This document shows positions 33,601 to 40,831 of a stretch of 64,000 nucleotides of DNA, piece by piece. The stretch covers positions 694,319 through 758,318 of the forward strand of contig CAJNDS010000979.1 of NCBI GenBank assembly GCA_905221605.1. Reading direction: 5' to 3'. Below the pieces are notes generated by a model. It was not told the DNA's origin, searched no databases, and saw only the letters and a list, made by a program, of their open reading frames with translations. A program made the position numbers and the translations under genes. Each line of letters begins with the position of its first letter. Position 1 is the first letter of the stretch. Source of the stretch: Symbiodinium natans (lineage: Eukaryota > Sar > Dinophyceae > Suessiales > Symbiodiniaceae).

Positions 33601-36600
33601 CCCCCACCCAAACCTTACTCTATTAGGGTTTAGGGTTTATTTTTTGGGATAGTTCGCTCGTTGCTTTGTATTCTCTCCTGTAATTGATATTTTTTAATAA
33701 TATACAGCAATTTGAATATAAATCAAAAGGACAAGTAAAGCAGAGGGCAGCAGTATGTTTATATGTTGTGTCTTGACGCCCGAACAGGCCAGAACAGGCC
33801 AGGACGCGGGTCCCAAAATCGCGCTCGGGGCCGCGGCGCCATCGCTCGCTGTCGCTGCGCTCTGTGGCGCCGCTGTGTACAAGAACGTTTAGAGGCACCA
33901 AAAAAAGCCTTGAAAAGGCTTGAAAAAGCTTCAAAAAACCCTCAACAAGAGGGGCCCCAGGATCTGCCCTGGCCCACAATGAAAGTGCGATTTTTTAGTA
34001 CTGAAATCGATGGTTTTGGGCACCCCGGGCCTCCGGGAATGTTAAATTACGAGGCCGGGCCTCCACAGGCCAAAACAGGCCAAGAAAAACAGTGGAGGCC
34101 CCTTGCAAAGGCCCTACGAGTCCCCTGACAAGGCCCCTGGCAAGGCCCCTGGCAAGGCCCCCGGCCCCTGGCAAGGCCCCTTGGCAAGGCTTTCTGGCAA
34201 GGGCCGGCAAGGCTCCTGGCAAAGGCCCCTGGCCAGTCCCCTGGCGGCCCCTGGCGCCAGGTTCCGCTTGCCCCCCCCCGCATCGCCTCCCCACTCTCAT
34301 CACTCCCCTGCCTCAGGCCCCCCTTTCCGCCGCCCCCACCCTCTCCCACTCCACTCCCTAACCCTCCCACCAACCCTCCCCACCCTCATCATTACCCCCT
34401 CCCACCATCGTGCACCATCCGACCGCCCCCCCGCGCTCTCATCGCTTCTTCATCTCTATGCCCCCCAGTCCACCCCTGCCTTCCGCCCCCAACTCCCCAA
34501 TCCGACACCAACCCTTTACCGTCACCCCCCACAGCCCTTGGCAAGGCCCCTGGCAAGGCGCCTGGCAAGGCCCTGACAAGGCAAGGTCCCTGGCAAGGCC
34601 CCTGGCAGGCAAGGCGCCTGGCAAGGCCCCTGACAAGGCCCCTGGCAAGGCCCCTGGCAAGGCCCCTCACAAGGCCCCTGGCAAGGCCCCTGGCAAGGCC
34701 CCTGGAACACGAAAAATCCTAAATCCTAACCTAAATCCTAAACCCTAAACCCTAAACCCTAAATCCTAAATCCTAAATCCTAAATCCTAAATCCTAAATC
34801 CTAAATCCTAAATCCTAAATCCTAAATCCTAAATCCTAAATCCTAAATCCTAAATCCTAAATCCTAAATCCTAAATCCTAATTTTTAAAGGGGAAGGACG
34901 GGGGTCTAGGCTTTAGGGTAGTACAATATGCTTTAGGGCTGTACGCCCTGTTCCCTCTTTCAAAGCTGTGAGGAGTGCGTTACGGTGCCAGAAGCTAACT
35001 CTTCTGGCACTAAAGAGAGCATCTGCCTCCAACTGCTAGACTGTCGCTACTCAGTTGTCGGCTGCCGTCGCTAGAGGCTCGGCGGGCTCGCTGCGGCCCG
35101 CTGCCTTGCCGGCAGCTAATCAGGGGCCTTGCTCGCAGTTTAGGGTTTAGGGTTTAGGGTGGCCTGGTAAGAACTTAATCTCGCGGGTTGTGGTGATGCA
35201 AAGTAGCTGCTGTATTGGAAGCCGCCCCATTTAAGGCCCAAGTATGTCATAACCCTAAACCCTAAAACCCTAAAACCCCAAACCGCAGGGCCCCTGGGTT
35301 GATATGAGTTCCCCTTCATTCGACCCAAAGCTGACAGAGACAAGCTCAGAGGGTCCGTGATTTCGATGCAACCCTTGGTTTTGGGGGGGGCGTTTCACGA
35401 TAGGCCCGAGGATGGTCCCAAAGGAGCTGAAGTACTATTCTTTGTCCGATTAGTATGGTGATGATGATTCTGATGACTATTTTTGTTGTTATTGAATATC
35501 GTTATGATGTTGTAGTGTTACTCATAGTACTGTTCTTACTGTTTGTTACGACCATTGCAGTATGTTGGGGTTTAGGATGGCGTGGCCCTTTTGTGAGGGC
35601 GCAGCCGCGCCAGCTTGGGTGGTGTGCGTTGGCGTCGTCTCTCTGGTCGCCCAGAGGGCCGAATGTGGTTTAGGGTTTAGGGTTTAGGTTTAGGGTTTAT
35701 GGTTTAGGGTTTATGGCTTAGGGGTTCATAACCTTGGCCCTGAGACTGAAATCTGAACCAACCGAACAACTTTCACATCGTCAGCAAAAAACCTGAACCC
35801 CAAACCCCGTAAAAGAAGAACCCTTATCCCGGCAATCCTCCTAAACCTCAAAACCTCGAAACCACTCCTATACCGCACAACCCCGAACTAAGCCCTAAGC
35901 CCTAAACCCTAAACCCTAAACCCTAAACTCTAAACCCTAAACCCTAAACCCTAAACCCTAAACCCTAAACCCTGAGCTTTCTGAAGTCGCAGGCGCTGAA
36001 CCAGGAGTGCACGCAGCTGGCGGGCAGCGTCTCCTCCGCGCACGCGCGGGGCCAGCTAGTGGAGGCCCTGGCGCTGGCGTGTGCATCCTGCCCGGATCTG
36101 GAGTCTTGGCTTTTAGGGTTTAGGGTTTGGGGTTTAGGGTTTAGGGTTTAGGGTTTTAGGGTTTTAGGGTTTTAGGGTTTTAGGGTTTTAGGGTTTTAGG
36201 GTTTTAGAGTTTTAGGGTTTTAGGGTTTTAGGGTTTTAGGGTTTTAGCGTTTTAGGGTTTTAGCGTTTAGGGTTTAGGGGTTTGCCCCTTAATCTAAGGG
36301 AGTACAGCTCAAATCATATTCAATGCAAGATTCCTATTTGAATTCAGGTTAATTCCTTCATTAAGGGGTATTGGGCTCTTTGGGCAAGTAACAGCCGCCT
36401 GTCCCCAATCTTACACTCAACGACTCTGGCTCATTCGACCATTCGACCATGCAAGTCTCAAGCCCTTGCTTCCCAAACAACCAGCTGTGTTTGGAGAGCG
36501 CCCTCTACAAACACACTAAACCCGAAACCCCCAACCCTCCACCCTAAACCCCAAACCCCAAACCCTACCCCGAGGAAAAGCAGCGGCAAGCGCAGCTATT

Positions 36601-39600
36601 CAACGGAGTCCTTGAGCAACTTGGCAGCACAGTGGTACCCTTTTTTTCTTTTGTTTGTTCAAGGTTCCTTTATAAAGTAACTATCCCTAAAGTAACTATC
36701 CCTAAACCCTAAACCCTAAACCCAAAAATCACAAGATGGTTAGTGGGCTACCAAGGCAAGGGACGGCCGCCTGGTTGGGCTCGGAGATTGCGTCCATCGA
36801 TGCGCAAGGCTTCTCACTTGGGGTTTAGGGTTCAGGGTTGTAGGGTTAGGGGTTTAGGGTTCAGGGCTTAGTGTTTAGGGCTTAGGTTTAGGCTTTAGGG
36901 GGGGGGGGGGGGGGGTTCTTGTGGCTGTTTTTTCTCTTTCTTTTTTTGGACGGGGTGGAGGGAGGGTGGGGTCTTTGGAGTTATTTGAGGCTGTTCAGGA
37001 AAGCAGGCCGTGGCACACTTAAGCAGCCATGACAAGTCGGAAAAATGAACGTCGCAGTGAGGTTTGCTGAGCATGCTCTTGACCGCTGCCCGCGAGTCCC
37101 CACCAATGGCAGATTTCAAGCTGGAAGAGCCCAATCTGGCCAAGCTGAGGGACGCAAGGACATTGCTTTCGAGCTTCTGCGGCGTCGTTTCCCGCACTGC
37201 TCCGAAAGTCTTGGAACCCAGCCTGCCCGATCCAGTGGTGAAAGACTGGGCACCCGGCATTTTCCGACTGCTGCAAACCATGGCCAACTTGTACGTCGAG
37301 GCAGCTGCCGGCGATGAGCTGGCGCGGCTTCTGGTGTTCTTCCCGGCGAAGCCGGAGTTAGAGGGCATGTTACTTTGTCATGGTAACAGTTTGCATTTTT
37401 AAGGGTGCTTAAAAGGCATGTTACTTTGTCATAGTGGCGTAACATTTTTGCATGTTTAAGGGTACTTAAAGCCAACAAGGCGTAGACATTGACATTTTCG
37501 TATGATCCCAACCATGGATCCAGGTTAGGCCGGTATCTGGGCTCGGACGAGGAGAAGGAGATCATGGAGAAGTTCTCCGGCGGTCTCAACCCTCGCTGGG
37601 TCCAGGCCCTAAACCCTAAACCCTAAACCCTAAACCCTAAACCCTAAACCCTCCAGGCCATCCGGGGCCTGGTGCATGAGCTCCGGGGTCATGCGGCCAA
37701 AGCGGGCCGTGCATCTAAGCAGGGTCTTATGATATTGAGGCCCTTGGGATATGTTGTATTGTCCCTCAATTTTTGGGTTTAAGAGGATTCTATTTTGGAA
37801 TTCTTTCCCTTACTGGGTGTAAGAGGATCATATTGTAGGAATATGTTCCCTTAATTGGTTTAATTAAGAGGATCACATGTAGGAATACGTTCCCTTAATT
37901 TGGGTTTAAGAGGATCATCTGTAGGAATATTTTTCAGAGGGTTTTAGGGCCATCCTAGGCATGCATGGCGTGCCACGGATTCTGGGAGCTGGGTGAGTCC
38001 GTGGTCTGGTTGAAACTTCGTCATAGTTGGGTACCATTTTACATTTTTAAGGGTACTTAAACCCTATACGAAATAGACATTTTACATGTTTAAGGGTACT
38101 TAATATAAACCCTATAAGGAATAGACGTTTATATTTTTAATATTATCCAAACCATGAAGCAGGAAAGATGTGGCGCACAGCATCACTGGGGTGCGGCCCC
38201 ATGCCGCCGAGCTCTACTTGCGGGAGCTCTTTACGCCCTTGGTCACTAGGTTTTGGGGTCTTGGTGTGTTTTTTTATATAATTATACTTTTCCCTTTTTG
38301 GGTTTAAGAGGAATCCATATGTAGGGATAGGTTTTTCATATGTTCCCTTATTGGGTTTAAGAGGACCCATATTTAAGGAGATTGTTCAGAGGGTTTCAGG
38401 GGGGGCCATCCTAGGTGAAAAATTCTGCGCTCATGCAAGATGTGCGGCTTGGGGACTTCAGCAACTTGCTAGCTGAAGGAGTAGACTTTTTTTTTTTTTT
38501 TGGGGGGGGGGGGTAAGGGGGGTGGGCTAAACCCTAAACCCTAAACCCGTAAACCCGCTCATGGACTCGGCCACTAAGGCAAGGCCTTTCTGCCTGCCCT
38601 GATCAAAGGCATCTCCACACAGCTGCAAGAGGCCTGGGCTGTGAAACCCACCGAAGCTTTGGTGCTCTTGGGAATTGCCATCCAAGATTTTAGTTTTTAT
38701 GGGCTTTGGGGTTTAGGGTTTAGGGGTCTATTGGGTGCTCTTGAGAATTGCCTTCTAAGATTTTAGGCTTTGTAGGCTTTAGGGTCTAGGGATGTTTAGG
38801 GTTTCGAGGCTTGCGGTCTAGGGTTTAGGGTTACGTTCAATTTTAGGGTTTAGGGTTACGTTCAATTGAGGCTGTTTCAGTTGAAGTTGCCGGGAACCAC
38901 CAAGGAAGAGTCAGCGGTGGTAAAGATGAGTGTGGCCGGCGTATATCCATGGCTCGACCCCGCCCACGCAGCCTCGGTCGTGTCCTTCTCCCGCGCGGCA
39001 GTTCCCCGACTGTTCAGCGCAGACTAGGAGCTCGATAAACCTCTAAACCCTAAACCCTAAACCCTAAACCCTAAACCCTAAACCCTAAACCCTAAACCTC
39101 GGCACGAGATGGCCATGAGATATTCGCCCCCTCTACCTCCCAGCAGGCTCCTCCATGCATCTAAAATCTGGACCCCTACAACCCCAAACCCCGACTACAC
39201 CCGGTTCAACCTCTAAATCCCCTTCACAAAAGAACAACACCCAGGTTCACCTGCTGGCGGCACTGGCCGGCGCCGAACTGCCCCAGGCGGATCGGAGAGT
39301 CAGGTTTGAGGAGTCGGGTGTTGTTGCCTCTTGGAGGCTATGGTATAGGGCGATTCAGGGATGCAGCAGACAGGGTTTAGGGCTTAGGGTTGGGTTTAGG
39401 GTTTAGGGTTTAGGTTTAGGGTTTAGGGTTTAGGGTTTAGGGTTTAGGGTTTAGGGTTTAGGGTTTAGGGTTTAGGGTTTAGGGTGTAGGGTGTAGGGTG
39501 TAGGGTGTAGGGTTTAGGGTTTTGGGTTTTGGGTTTTGGGTTTTAGGGTTCAGGGTTCAGGGTTTAGGGTTTAGGGTTTTGGGTTTTGGGTTTCGGGTTT

Positions 39601-39914
39601 AATTAGGGTTTGGGGTTTAATTAGGGTTTAGGGTTTAGGGTTTAGGGTTTAGGGTTTAGTGTACTGAAAAAGCCCAGGGCCTGGGCCCTGAATGTTGAGT
39701 GCTGGCTTCAGGACCGTCCGCAAGACCGTACGCAACACCCTAAACCCTAAACCCTAAACCCTAAGCCCTAAGCCCTAAACCCTCCGAATCCGAATCCCTG
39801 GACTCCGTTCGGACGCAGGCAACTCAGCTGGAGGATCCGGAGGCGAACCTCTTTCAGGCGAAGCGATCGGTGCCTCAGTCGACTGCAAACCGCAAGAGGA
39901 GGCATCTCGTCAGA
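24546..39914 (+). CDS. XPO5: Exportin-5-like karyopherin (about 29 exons)
   Basis: RanGTP-dependent nuclear export receptor built of HEAT repeats; exportin-5 relatives carry structured small RNAs and proteins out of the nucleus. The joined N-terminus (ERVIAAVLTL, TPEQVREACELCQHFLQKY, VQRLGFQLASAWIQSQ, then RLDWPSAWPEL and DMALQRRHEVAAAM) follows the exportin-5 order: importin-beta N-terminal helices, the (K/R)xWPxxWP motif and the QRRR-like segment. Later pieces (SSFCGVVSRT, GTAAWLGSEIAS, RPHAAELYLRELFTP, ANRKRRHLV) fit the middle and C-terminal HEAT region. Frame is conserved over at least 15 introns whose limits I could place. Gaps remain at about 27.6-28.5 kb and 28.7-30.5 kb. The C-terminus beyond 39914 and the first codon are not certain. 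Any RanGTP-binding karyopherin is firm; exportin-5 over another exportin is likely. Confidence 0.7.
24636..24890 (+). mobile_element. CTTGGAGGTTC inverted-repeat element, intron-forming
   Basis: 255-bp element with ends CTTGGAGGTTC and GAACCTCCAAG and CCCAATTAT/ATAATTGGG inner arms. It separates exportin exons 1 and 2; the donor is GAG|GTTCGG. Confidence 0.7.
24891..24947 (+). CDS. XPO5: Exportin exon 2
   Basis: Encodes QEDHPDLLAERVIAAVLTL. A GA donor (CTG|GAGCAG) gives an in-frame join to PSSTPEQ, resembling the first karyopherin helices. Reading on to about 24958 is also possible. Confidence 0.6.
25002..25150 (+). repeat. CCCTATAAA nonamer array
   Basis: About ten CCCTATAAA units with a few CCCTAAA, in the exportin intron between exons 2 and 3. 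A similar form occurs at 30680-30765. Confidence 0.9.
25654..25733 (+). CDS. XPO5: Exportin exon 3
   Basis: Encodes PSSTPEQVREACELCQHFLQ then KYRGFC; donor AG|GTTTCG, phase 2. Confidence 0.7.
25876..26037 (+). CDS. XPO5: Exportin exon 4
   Basis: Encodes QPSAELARKLVGAEAPAVQR and on to KAWLLE. The exon is broken by a 106-nt introner with TSD GTTA; deleting it joins WLLE to LSRSEQ in frame. Confidence 0.8.
26038..26143 (+). mobile_element. Introner, CTTAGTAGCTGAGT family
   Basis: 106-nt intron of the exportin gene. TIRs CTTAGTAGCTGAGT / ACTCAGCAACTAAG (one mismatch) start right after GTTA, and GTTA recurs at 26144. The first TSD copy supplies the GT donor and the right TIR ends in the AG acceptor; deletion restores WLLE-LSRSEQ. 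Confidence 0.85.
26144..26604 (+). CDS. XPO5: Exportin exon 5 (largest exon)
   Basis: 461 nt open throughout. Includes RRKCAEVIACIARLDWPSAW and QRRHEVAAAMTDLFEK, the most diagnostic karyopherin segment of the gene. Ends in phase 1 before a 97-nt introner starting GAGA. Confidence 0.85.
26605..26701 (+). mobile_element. Introner, CTATATCCCCCTT family (GAGA target)
   Basis: 97-nt intron. TSD GAGA at 26605 and 26702; TIRs CTATATCCCCCTTG and AAGGGGAGTATAG. The donor is GA from the TSD. Frame is restored exactly (STESR-ELAVTV). Confidence 0.85.
26702..26855 (+). CDS. XPO5: Exportin exon 6
   Basis: Encodes RELAVTVLASWAEQLGTQKP, a Gly/Ser-rich loop, then MIARLVEE. Introners with the same TIR flank it on both sides. 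Confidence 0.8.
26856..26963 (+). mobile_element. Introner, CTATATCCCCCTT family (GTGC target)
   Basis: 108-nt intron with the same TIRs as the element 155 bp upstream, and TSD GTGC at 26856 and 26964, giving a GT-AG intron. Joins LVEE-CKFDV in frame. Confidence 0.85.
26964..27083 (+). CDS. XPO5: Exportin exon 7
   Basis: Encodes CKFDVERPQSYGYHQQVGRV and on to FGEVLPPAE. Ends at GA|GATCC before a 119-nt TIR element. Confidence 0.8.
27084..27202 (+). mobile_element. Introner with CTTGGG ends
   Basis: 119-nt intron; left end CTTGGGGGGCCACATGAAC, right end GTTCATTTGGTTCCCAAG; flanks GATC/GATG (imperfect TSD). An inner inverted pair, TCGTATACC/GGTATACGA, adds further palindromy. Confidence 0.7.
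27203..27279 (+). CDS. XPO5: Exportin exon 8
   Basis: Encodes MGTLWKALLFLLRYPSASLQ then IDSLT, a HEAT-like helix. The donor is GC from the TSD GCAT. Confidence 0.8.
27280..27463 (+). mobile_element. Introner, AGGTAGGCCCTT family, with nested CCCCAAA array
   Basis: 184-nt intron, TSD GCAT at 27280 and 27464 (GC donor), ends CCAGGTAGGCCCTTGGG and AAGGGCCATCCCAG. A CCCCAAA/CCCTAAA tract (27362-27437) lies inside it. Relatives at 37711-37958, 38242-38414 and about 41685-41790. Confidence 0.75.
27464..27564 (+). CDS. XPO5: Exportin exon 9
   Basis: Encodes MIALARHAPTSGAASRPPLE and ALVGLLHVAVLKP, joined in frame to exon 8. Donor CCT|GTGCTG. Confidence 0.75.
28222..28364 (+). repeat. CCCTAAA array
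   Basis: About 20 units with two CCCTACAT variants, in an exportin intron. Confidence 0.9.
28562..28635 (+). CDS. XPO5: Exportin internal exon (28.6 kb)
   Basis: Encodes SPTSIAEWFEWMAVSASFDE-VE. The acceptor TCAG|GAG lies at the end of a duplicated block of about 32 bp. The 3' limit is uncertain. Confidence 0.55.
29379..29472 (+). mobile_element. AGAGCCCAATACCC inverted-repeat element
   Basis: Ends AGAGCCCAATACCC and GGGTATTGGGCTCT; sits in a long exportin intron next to a CCCTAAA array. Confidence 0.7.
30326..30462. mobile_element. GGGGGAACATC / ACTAACAGTCC element cluster
   Basis: Copies of (A/G)GGACTGTTA-(G/C)TATA-AGGGGGAACATC in two orientations. The same unit occurs at 7838-7925 and 60565-60724, the last with a G-run in its centre. 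Confidence 0.6.
30584..30659 (+). CDS. XPO5: Exportin internal exon (30.6 kb)
   Basis: Encodes VGMVRTLGRELLGEICRPG and a Gly/Glu tail. Acceptor GAAG|GTCGGC, donor GAAG|GTAGGA. Confidence 0.6.
30874..30955 (+). CDS. XPO5: Probable exportin exon (30.9 kb)
   Basis: Open segment encoding CLELIVMLRAMALLNEEPPA and a Pro/Ala-rich end. Good helix-like content; limits approximate. Confidence 0.45.
31216..31285 (+). CDS. XPO5: Probable exportin exon (31.2 kb)
   Basis: Encodes AYNPLVVKVYAIFSAALRDS; the frame stays open further. 3' limit not resolved. Confidence 0.5.
32405..32479 (+). CDS. XPO5: Exportin exon (32.4 kb)
   Basis: 25 codons, EYDSALVLVEATSLEALKFA and QKNSL. Ends at CTG|GATC before a CTTGGTAGCCC-type introner. 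Confidence 0.7.
32480..32738 (+). mobile_element. Introner, CTTGGTAGCCC family, with nested TTTAGGG array
   Basis: 259-nt intron, TSD GATC at both ends, TIRs CTTGGTAGCCCAGTG and CACTGGGCTGCTAAG. About 140 bp of TTTAGGG repeats interrupt the element body just before its conserved GTTCCCTTAT segment. GA-AG splicing joins NSL-DLEG. Confidence 0.85.
32739..32982 (+). CDS. XPO5: Exportin exon (32.7 kb)
   Basis: Encodes DLEGVSKPLLHFLQQVCVEG followed by helical segments (HRRLEFLSTCSPFFKLWAED). Starts GATC, the TSD of the preceding introner. The 3' end is approximate. Confidence 0.7.
33359..33426 (+). CDS. XPO5: Exportin exon (33.4 kb)
   Basis: Encodes RALGTFVAICKSGALGANQL-EA. Acceptor AAAG|GAGGGC after CCCTAAA repeats; donor near T|GTTTGG. 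Confidence 0.55.
34118..34710. repeat. GGCCCCTGGCAA 12-mer clusters
   Basis: Clusters at 34118-34260 and 34540-34705 of a GC-rich 12-mer (AAGGCCCCTGGC), separated by a C-rich unique part. They give Gly/Ala/Pro/Lys frames on both strands that are very unlikely to be genes. Confidence 0.9.
34716..34881 (+). repeat. CCTAAAT heptamer array
   Basis: About 20 CCTAAAT units following a few CCCTAAA; a one-base variant fixed across the array. Abuts the 12-mer repeat. Confidence 0.9.
35993..36100 (+). CDS. XPO5: Exportin exon (36.0 kb)
   Basis: 36 codons including ALNQECTQLAGSVSSAHARG and QLVEALALACAS, resembling the exportin-5 helix before the (E/D)RQ-x-FLEEL segment. Phase 0 at both ends. Confidence 0.7.
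36113..36285 (+). repeat. TTTAGGG then TTTTAGGG array
   Basis: Begins 13 nt after an exportin exon; the 8-mer TTTTAGGG is uniform over about 15 units. Confidence 0.9.
36289..36382 (+). mobile_element. GGGTATTGGGCTCT element, left end diverged
   Basis: Right end CATTAAGGGGTATTGGGCTCT is clear; the left end (TTGCCCCTTAATCTAAGG) only partly matches. Confidence 0.5.
36575..36615 (+). CDS. XPO5: Exportin exon (36.6 kb)
   Basis: Encodes EKQRQAQLFNGVLE. Followed by an introner with TSD GCAA. Confidence 0.75.
36616..36755 (+). mobile_element. Introner, CTTGGTAGCCC family (GCAA target)
   Basis: 140-nt intron; TSD GCAA at 36616 and 36756; ends CTTGGCAGCACAGTGG and TAGTGGGCTACCAAG. Carries a short CCCTAAA insert that follows a tandem AAAGTAACTATCCCT duplication. 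Confidence 0.85.
36756..36815 (+). CDS. XPO5: Exportin exon (36.8 kb)
   Basis: Encodes QGTAAWLGSEIASIDAQ, continuing VLE-QGTAAWLG in frame. 3' limit approximate. Confidence 0.7.
37113..37356 (+). CDS. XPO5: Exportin exon (37.1 kb)
   Basis: Encodes KLRDARTLLSSFCGVVSRTA, then a helix pair (DWAPGIFRLLQTMANLYVEA) and FFPAKPE. The 5' limit is uncertain. The 3' end is fixed by the GTTAG duplication. Confidence 0.7.
37357..37523 (+). mobile_element. Introner, GTCATGGT...TTAAGGGTACTTAAA family
   Basis: 167-nt intron with TSD GTTAG at 37357 and 37524. It contains two internal copies of a segment CATGTTACTTTGTCAT...AAGGGT(G/A)CTTAAA. Related to the intron at 38012-38162. Confidence 0.75.
37524..37605 (+). 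CDS. XPO5: Exportin exon (37.5 kb)
   Basis: Encodes LGRYLGSDEEKEIMEKFSGG and LNPRWVQ. It is followed directly by the telomere-repeat intron. Confidence 0.8.
37606..37656 (+). other. 51-nt intron made of telomere-type repeats
   Basis: GC-AG intron: GCCCTAAA, then repeated CCCTAAA units, ending CCCTCCAG. TCCAGGCC occurs at both junctions (37601-37608, 37652-37659). Removing it joins RWVQ to AIRGLVHEL in phase 0. Confidence 0.85.
37657..37710 (+). CDS. XPO5: Exportin exon (37.7 kb)
   Basis: 18 codons AIRGLVHELRGHAAKAGR in phase 0 between the telomere-repeat intron and an introner with TSD GCAT. Confidence 0.8.
37711..37958 (+). mobile_element. Introner, ...GGGCCATCCTAG family (GCAT target)
   Basis: 248-nt intron with TSD GCAT. 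The inside has three near-copies of a unit containing TTTAAGAGGATC and TAGGAATA, so it is internally tandem. Confidence 0.75.
37959..38011 (+). CDS. XPO5: Exportin exon (38.0 kb)
   Basis: Encodes ACMACHGFWELGESVVW. The GA donor comes from TSD GAAA. Confidence 0.7.
38012..38162 (+). mobile_element. Introner with GAAA target
   Basis: 151-nt GA-AG intron, TSD GAAA at 38012 and 38163, left end CTTCGTCATAGTTGGGTACC and right end CCAAACCATGAAGCAG. Two ATTTTTAAGGGTACTTAA-like units inside. Confidence 0.75.
38163..38241 (+). CDS. XPO5: Exportin exon (38.2 kb)
   Basis: Encodes KDVAHSITGVRPHAAELYLR and ELFTPL, resembling the C-terminal exportin-5 segment around a PPE-x-YEALVSP motif. Donor TTG|GTCACT. 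Confidence 0.75.
38242..38414 (+). mobile_element. Introner, ...GGCCATCCTAG family
   Basis: 173-nt GT-AG intron, flanks GTCA/GTGA. It shares the 3' end CAGAGGGTTTCAGG...GGCCATCCTAG with 37711-37958. Confidence 0.7.
38415..38471 (+). CDS. XPO5: Exportin exon (38.4 kb)
   Basis: Encodes VKNSALMQDVRLGDFSNLL, 19 codons, phase 0. Confidence 0.65.
38584..38661 (+). CDS. XPO5: Exportin exon (38.6 kb)
   Basis: Encodes AFLPALIKGISTQLQEAWAV and KPTEAL. The donor TTG|GTGCTC lies at the start of a near-identical tandem pair (38661-38693, 38733-38765). Confidence 0.65.
38881..39021 (+). CDS. XPO5: Exportin exon (38.9 kb)
   Basis: Encodes LKLPGTTKEESAVVKMSVAG, YPWLDPAHAASVV and AVPRLFSA. Probably a GA donor at 39022 (GCA|GACTAG); reading on meets a TAG at 39025. 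Confidence 0.65.
39245..39298 (+). CDS. XPO5: Exportin exon (39.2 kb)
   Basis: 18 codons VHLLAALAGAELPQADRR, phase 0; acceptor CCAG|GTT, donor AGA|GTCAGG. Confidence 0.6.
39372..39661 (+). repeat. TTTAGGG array with GTGTAGG, TTTTGGG and TTCAGGG blocks
   Basis: A string of different variant blocks in one exportin intron, which ends with CCCTAAA (39735-39785) before the next exon. Confidence 0.9.
39819..39914 (+). CDS. XPO5: Exportin exon (39.8 kb, basic C-terminal)
   Basis: 32 codons, phase 0: ATQLEDPEANLFQAKRSVPQ followed by STANRKRRHLVR. The (D/N)(K/R)RR-x-x motif resembles the basic stretch near exportin-5 C-termini. No later exon of this gene is recognised. Confidence 0.6.
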
Positions 39915-40589
39915 GTTAGGGTGTGCGTGTTTCAGGGTTTAGGGTTTATAGGGCTTAGGGTTGAATTCTAGGATGTTTGGGATTTTGCATACAAAAGCCA
40001 GAGCGTACTACTACTCTGGAGAAACGCTTCGGAATCTTTTCCGACGAGCCATATCCAGGGAATATAGCTGCAACTAGCTTTGAGGTGTACGGCCCCTTGA
40101 ATCAAAGACTAAACCTCACACAAAAAACGGGGGCCTAGTAAACAGTTCAGGTATCTTGCATAGTTAAAGGGTTTAGGGTTTAGGGTTTAGGGTTGAGGGG
40201 GCATCATCCGGCTCCTTGGGTGAGGAAAGGCCGCAATGCGAACCGATTCGCAGCTCTCGACGGCGCAGAGGCCATGGAGGTGCAAACTGCCGAGAAAGCA
40301 GCCTGCCAGGATTGAAAGAATAGTCTTTAGGGTTTAGGGTTTAGGTTTTGGGTAAGCCCAAGACTATCATGTATAGCAGAGCTGTAGAGGCACTTCGTGG
40401 ATACTGACTACTCGGGGGCTATACCTTAAACCCAACAATTATGACCCAGAGTAGGCCCTCATTCCCCTTTGTTTAGGGTTTAGGTTCCCTTAGAAACCCC
40501 TTTAAACCAAAAAGGGGACCCCTGTTCATTCCCAGCTTTGTCTTGGGCCTCGACAAAACCCCTCAGACCCCTACTCTCCCTCAAAGGCC

Positions 40590-40800
40590 CTTTGAAGCCC
40601 CAAACCCCTAAACCCTAGACTCTAAACCCTGAACCCTAAACCCAAACCCCTAAACCCTAAACCCTAGACTCTAAACCCTAAACCCTAGACTCTAAACCCT
40701 AAACCGTAAACCCTAAACCCTAAACCCTAAACCCTAAACCCTAAACCCTAAACCCTAAACCCTAAACCCTAAACCCTAAACCCTAAACCCTAAACCCTAA
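40590..40800 (+). repeat. CCCTAAA array with CCCTAGACT variants
   Basis: A repeated higher-order unit (CCCTAGACTCTAAACC) precedes about 16 plain CCCTAAA units. Confidence 0.9.
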
Positions 40801-40831
40801 CGCCACCCCACTCTCTTGTCTTTGGGGGTAG

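Noticed and set aside
33995-34748. Several overlapping frames of 60-157 codons
   Set aside because: Products of the GGCCCCTGGCAA 12-mer and C-rich DNA, open in many frames on both strands.
36895-37589. Minus-strand 157-codon frames
   Set aside because: Antisense of exportin exons and introners; the plus strand keeps frame across introner deletion.
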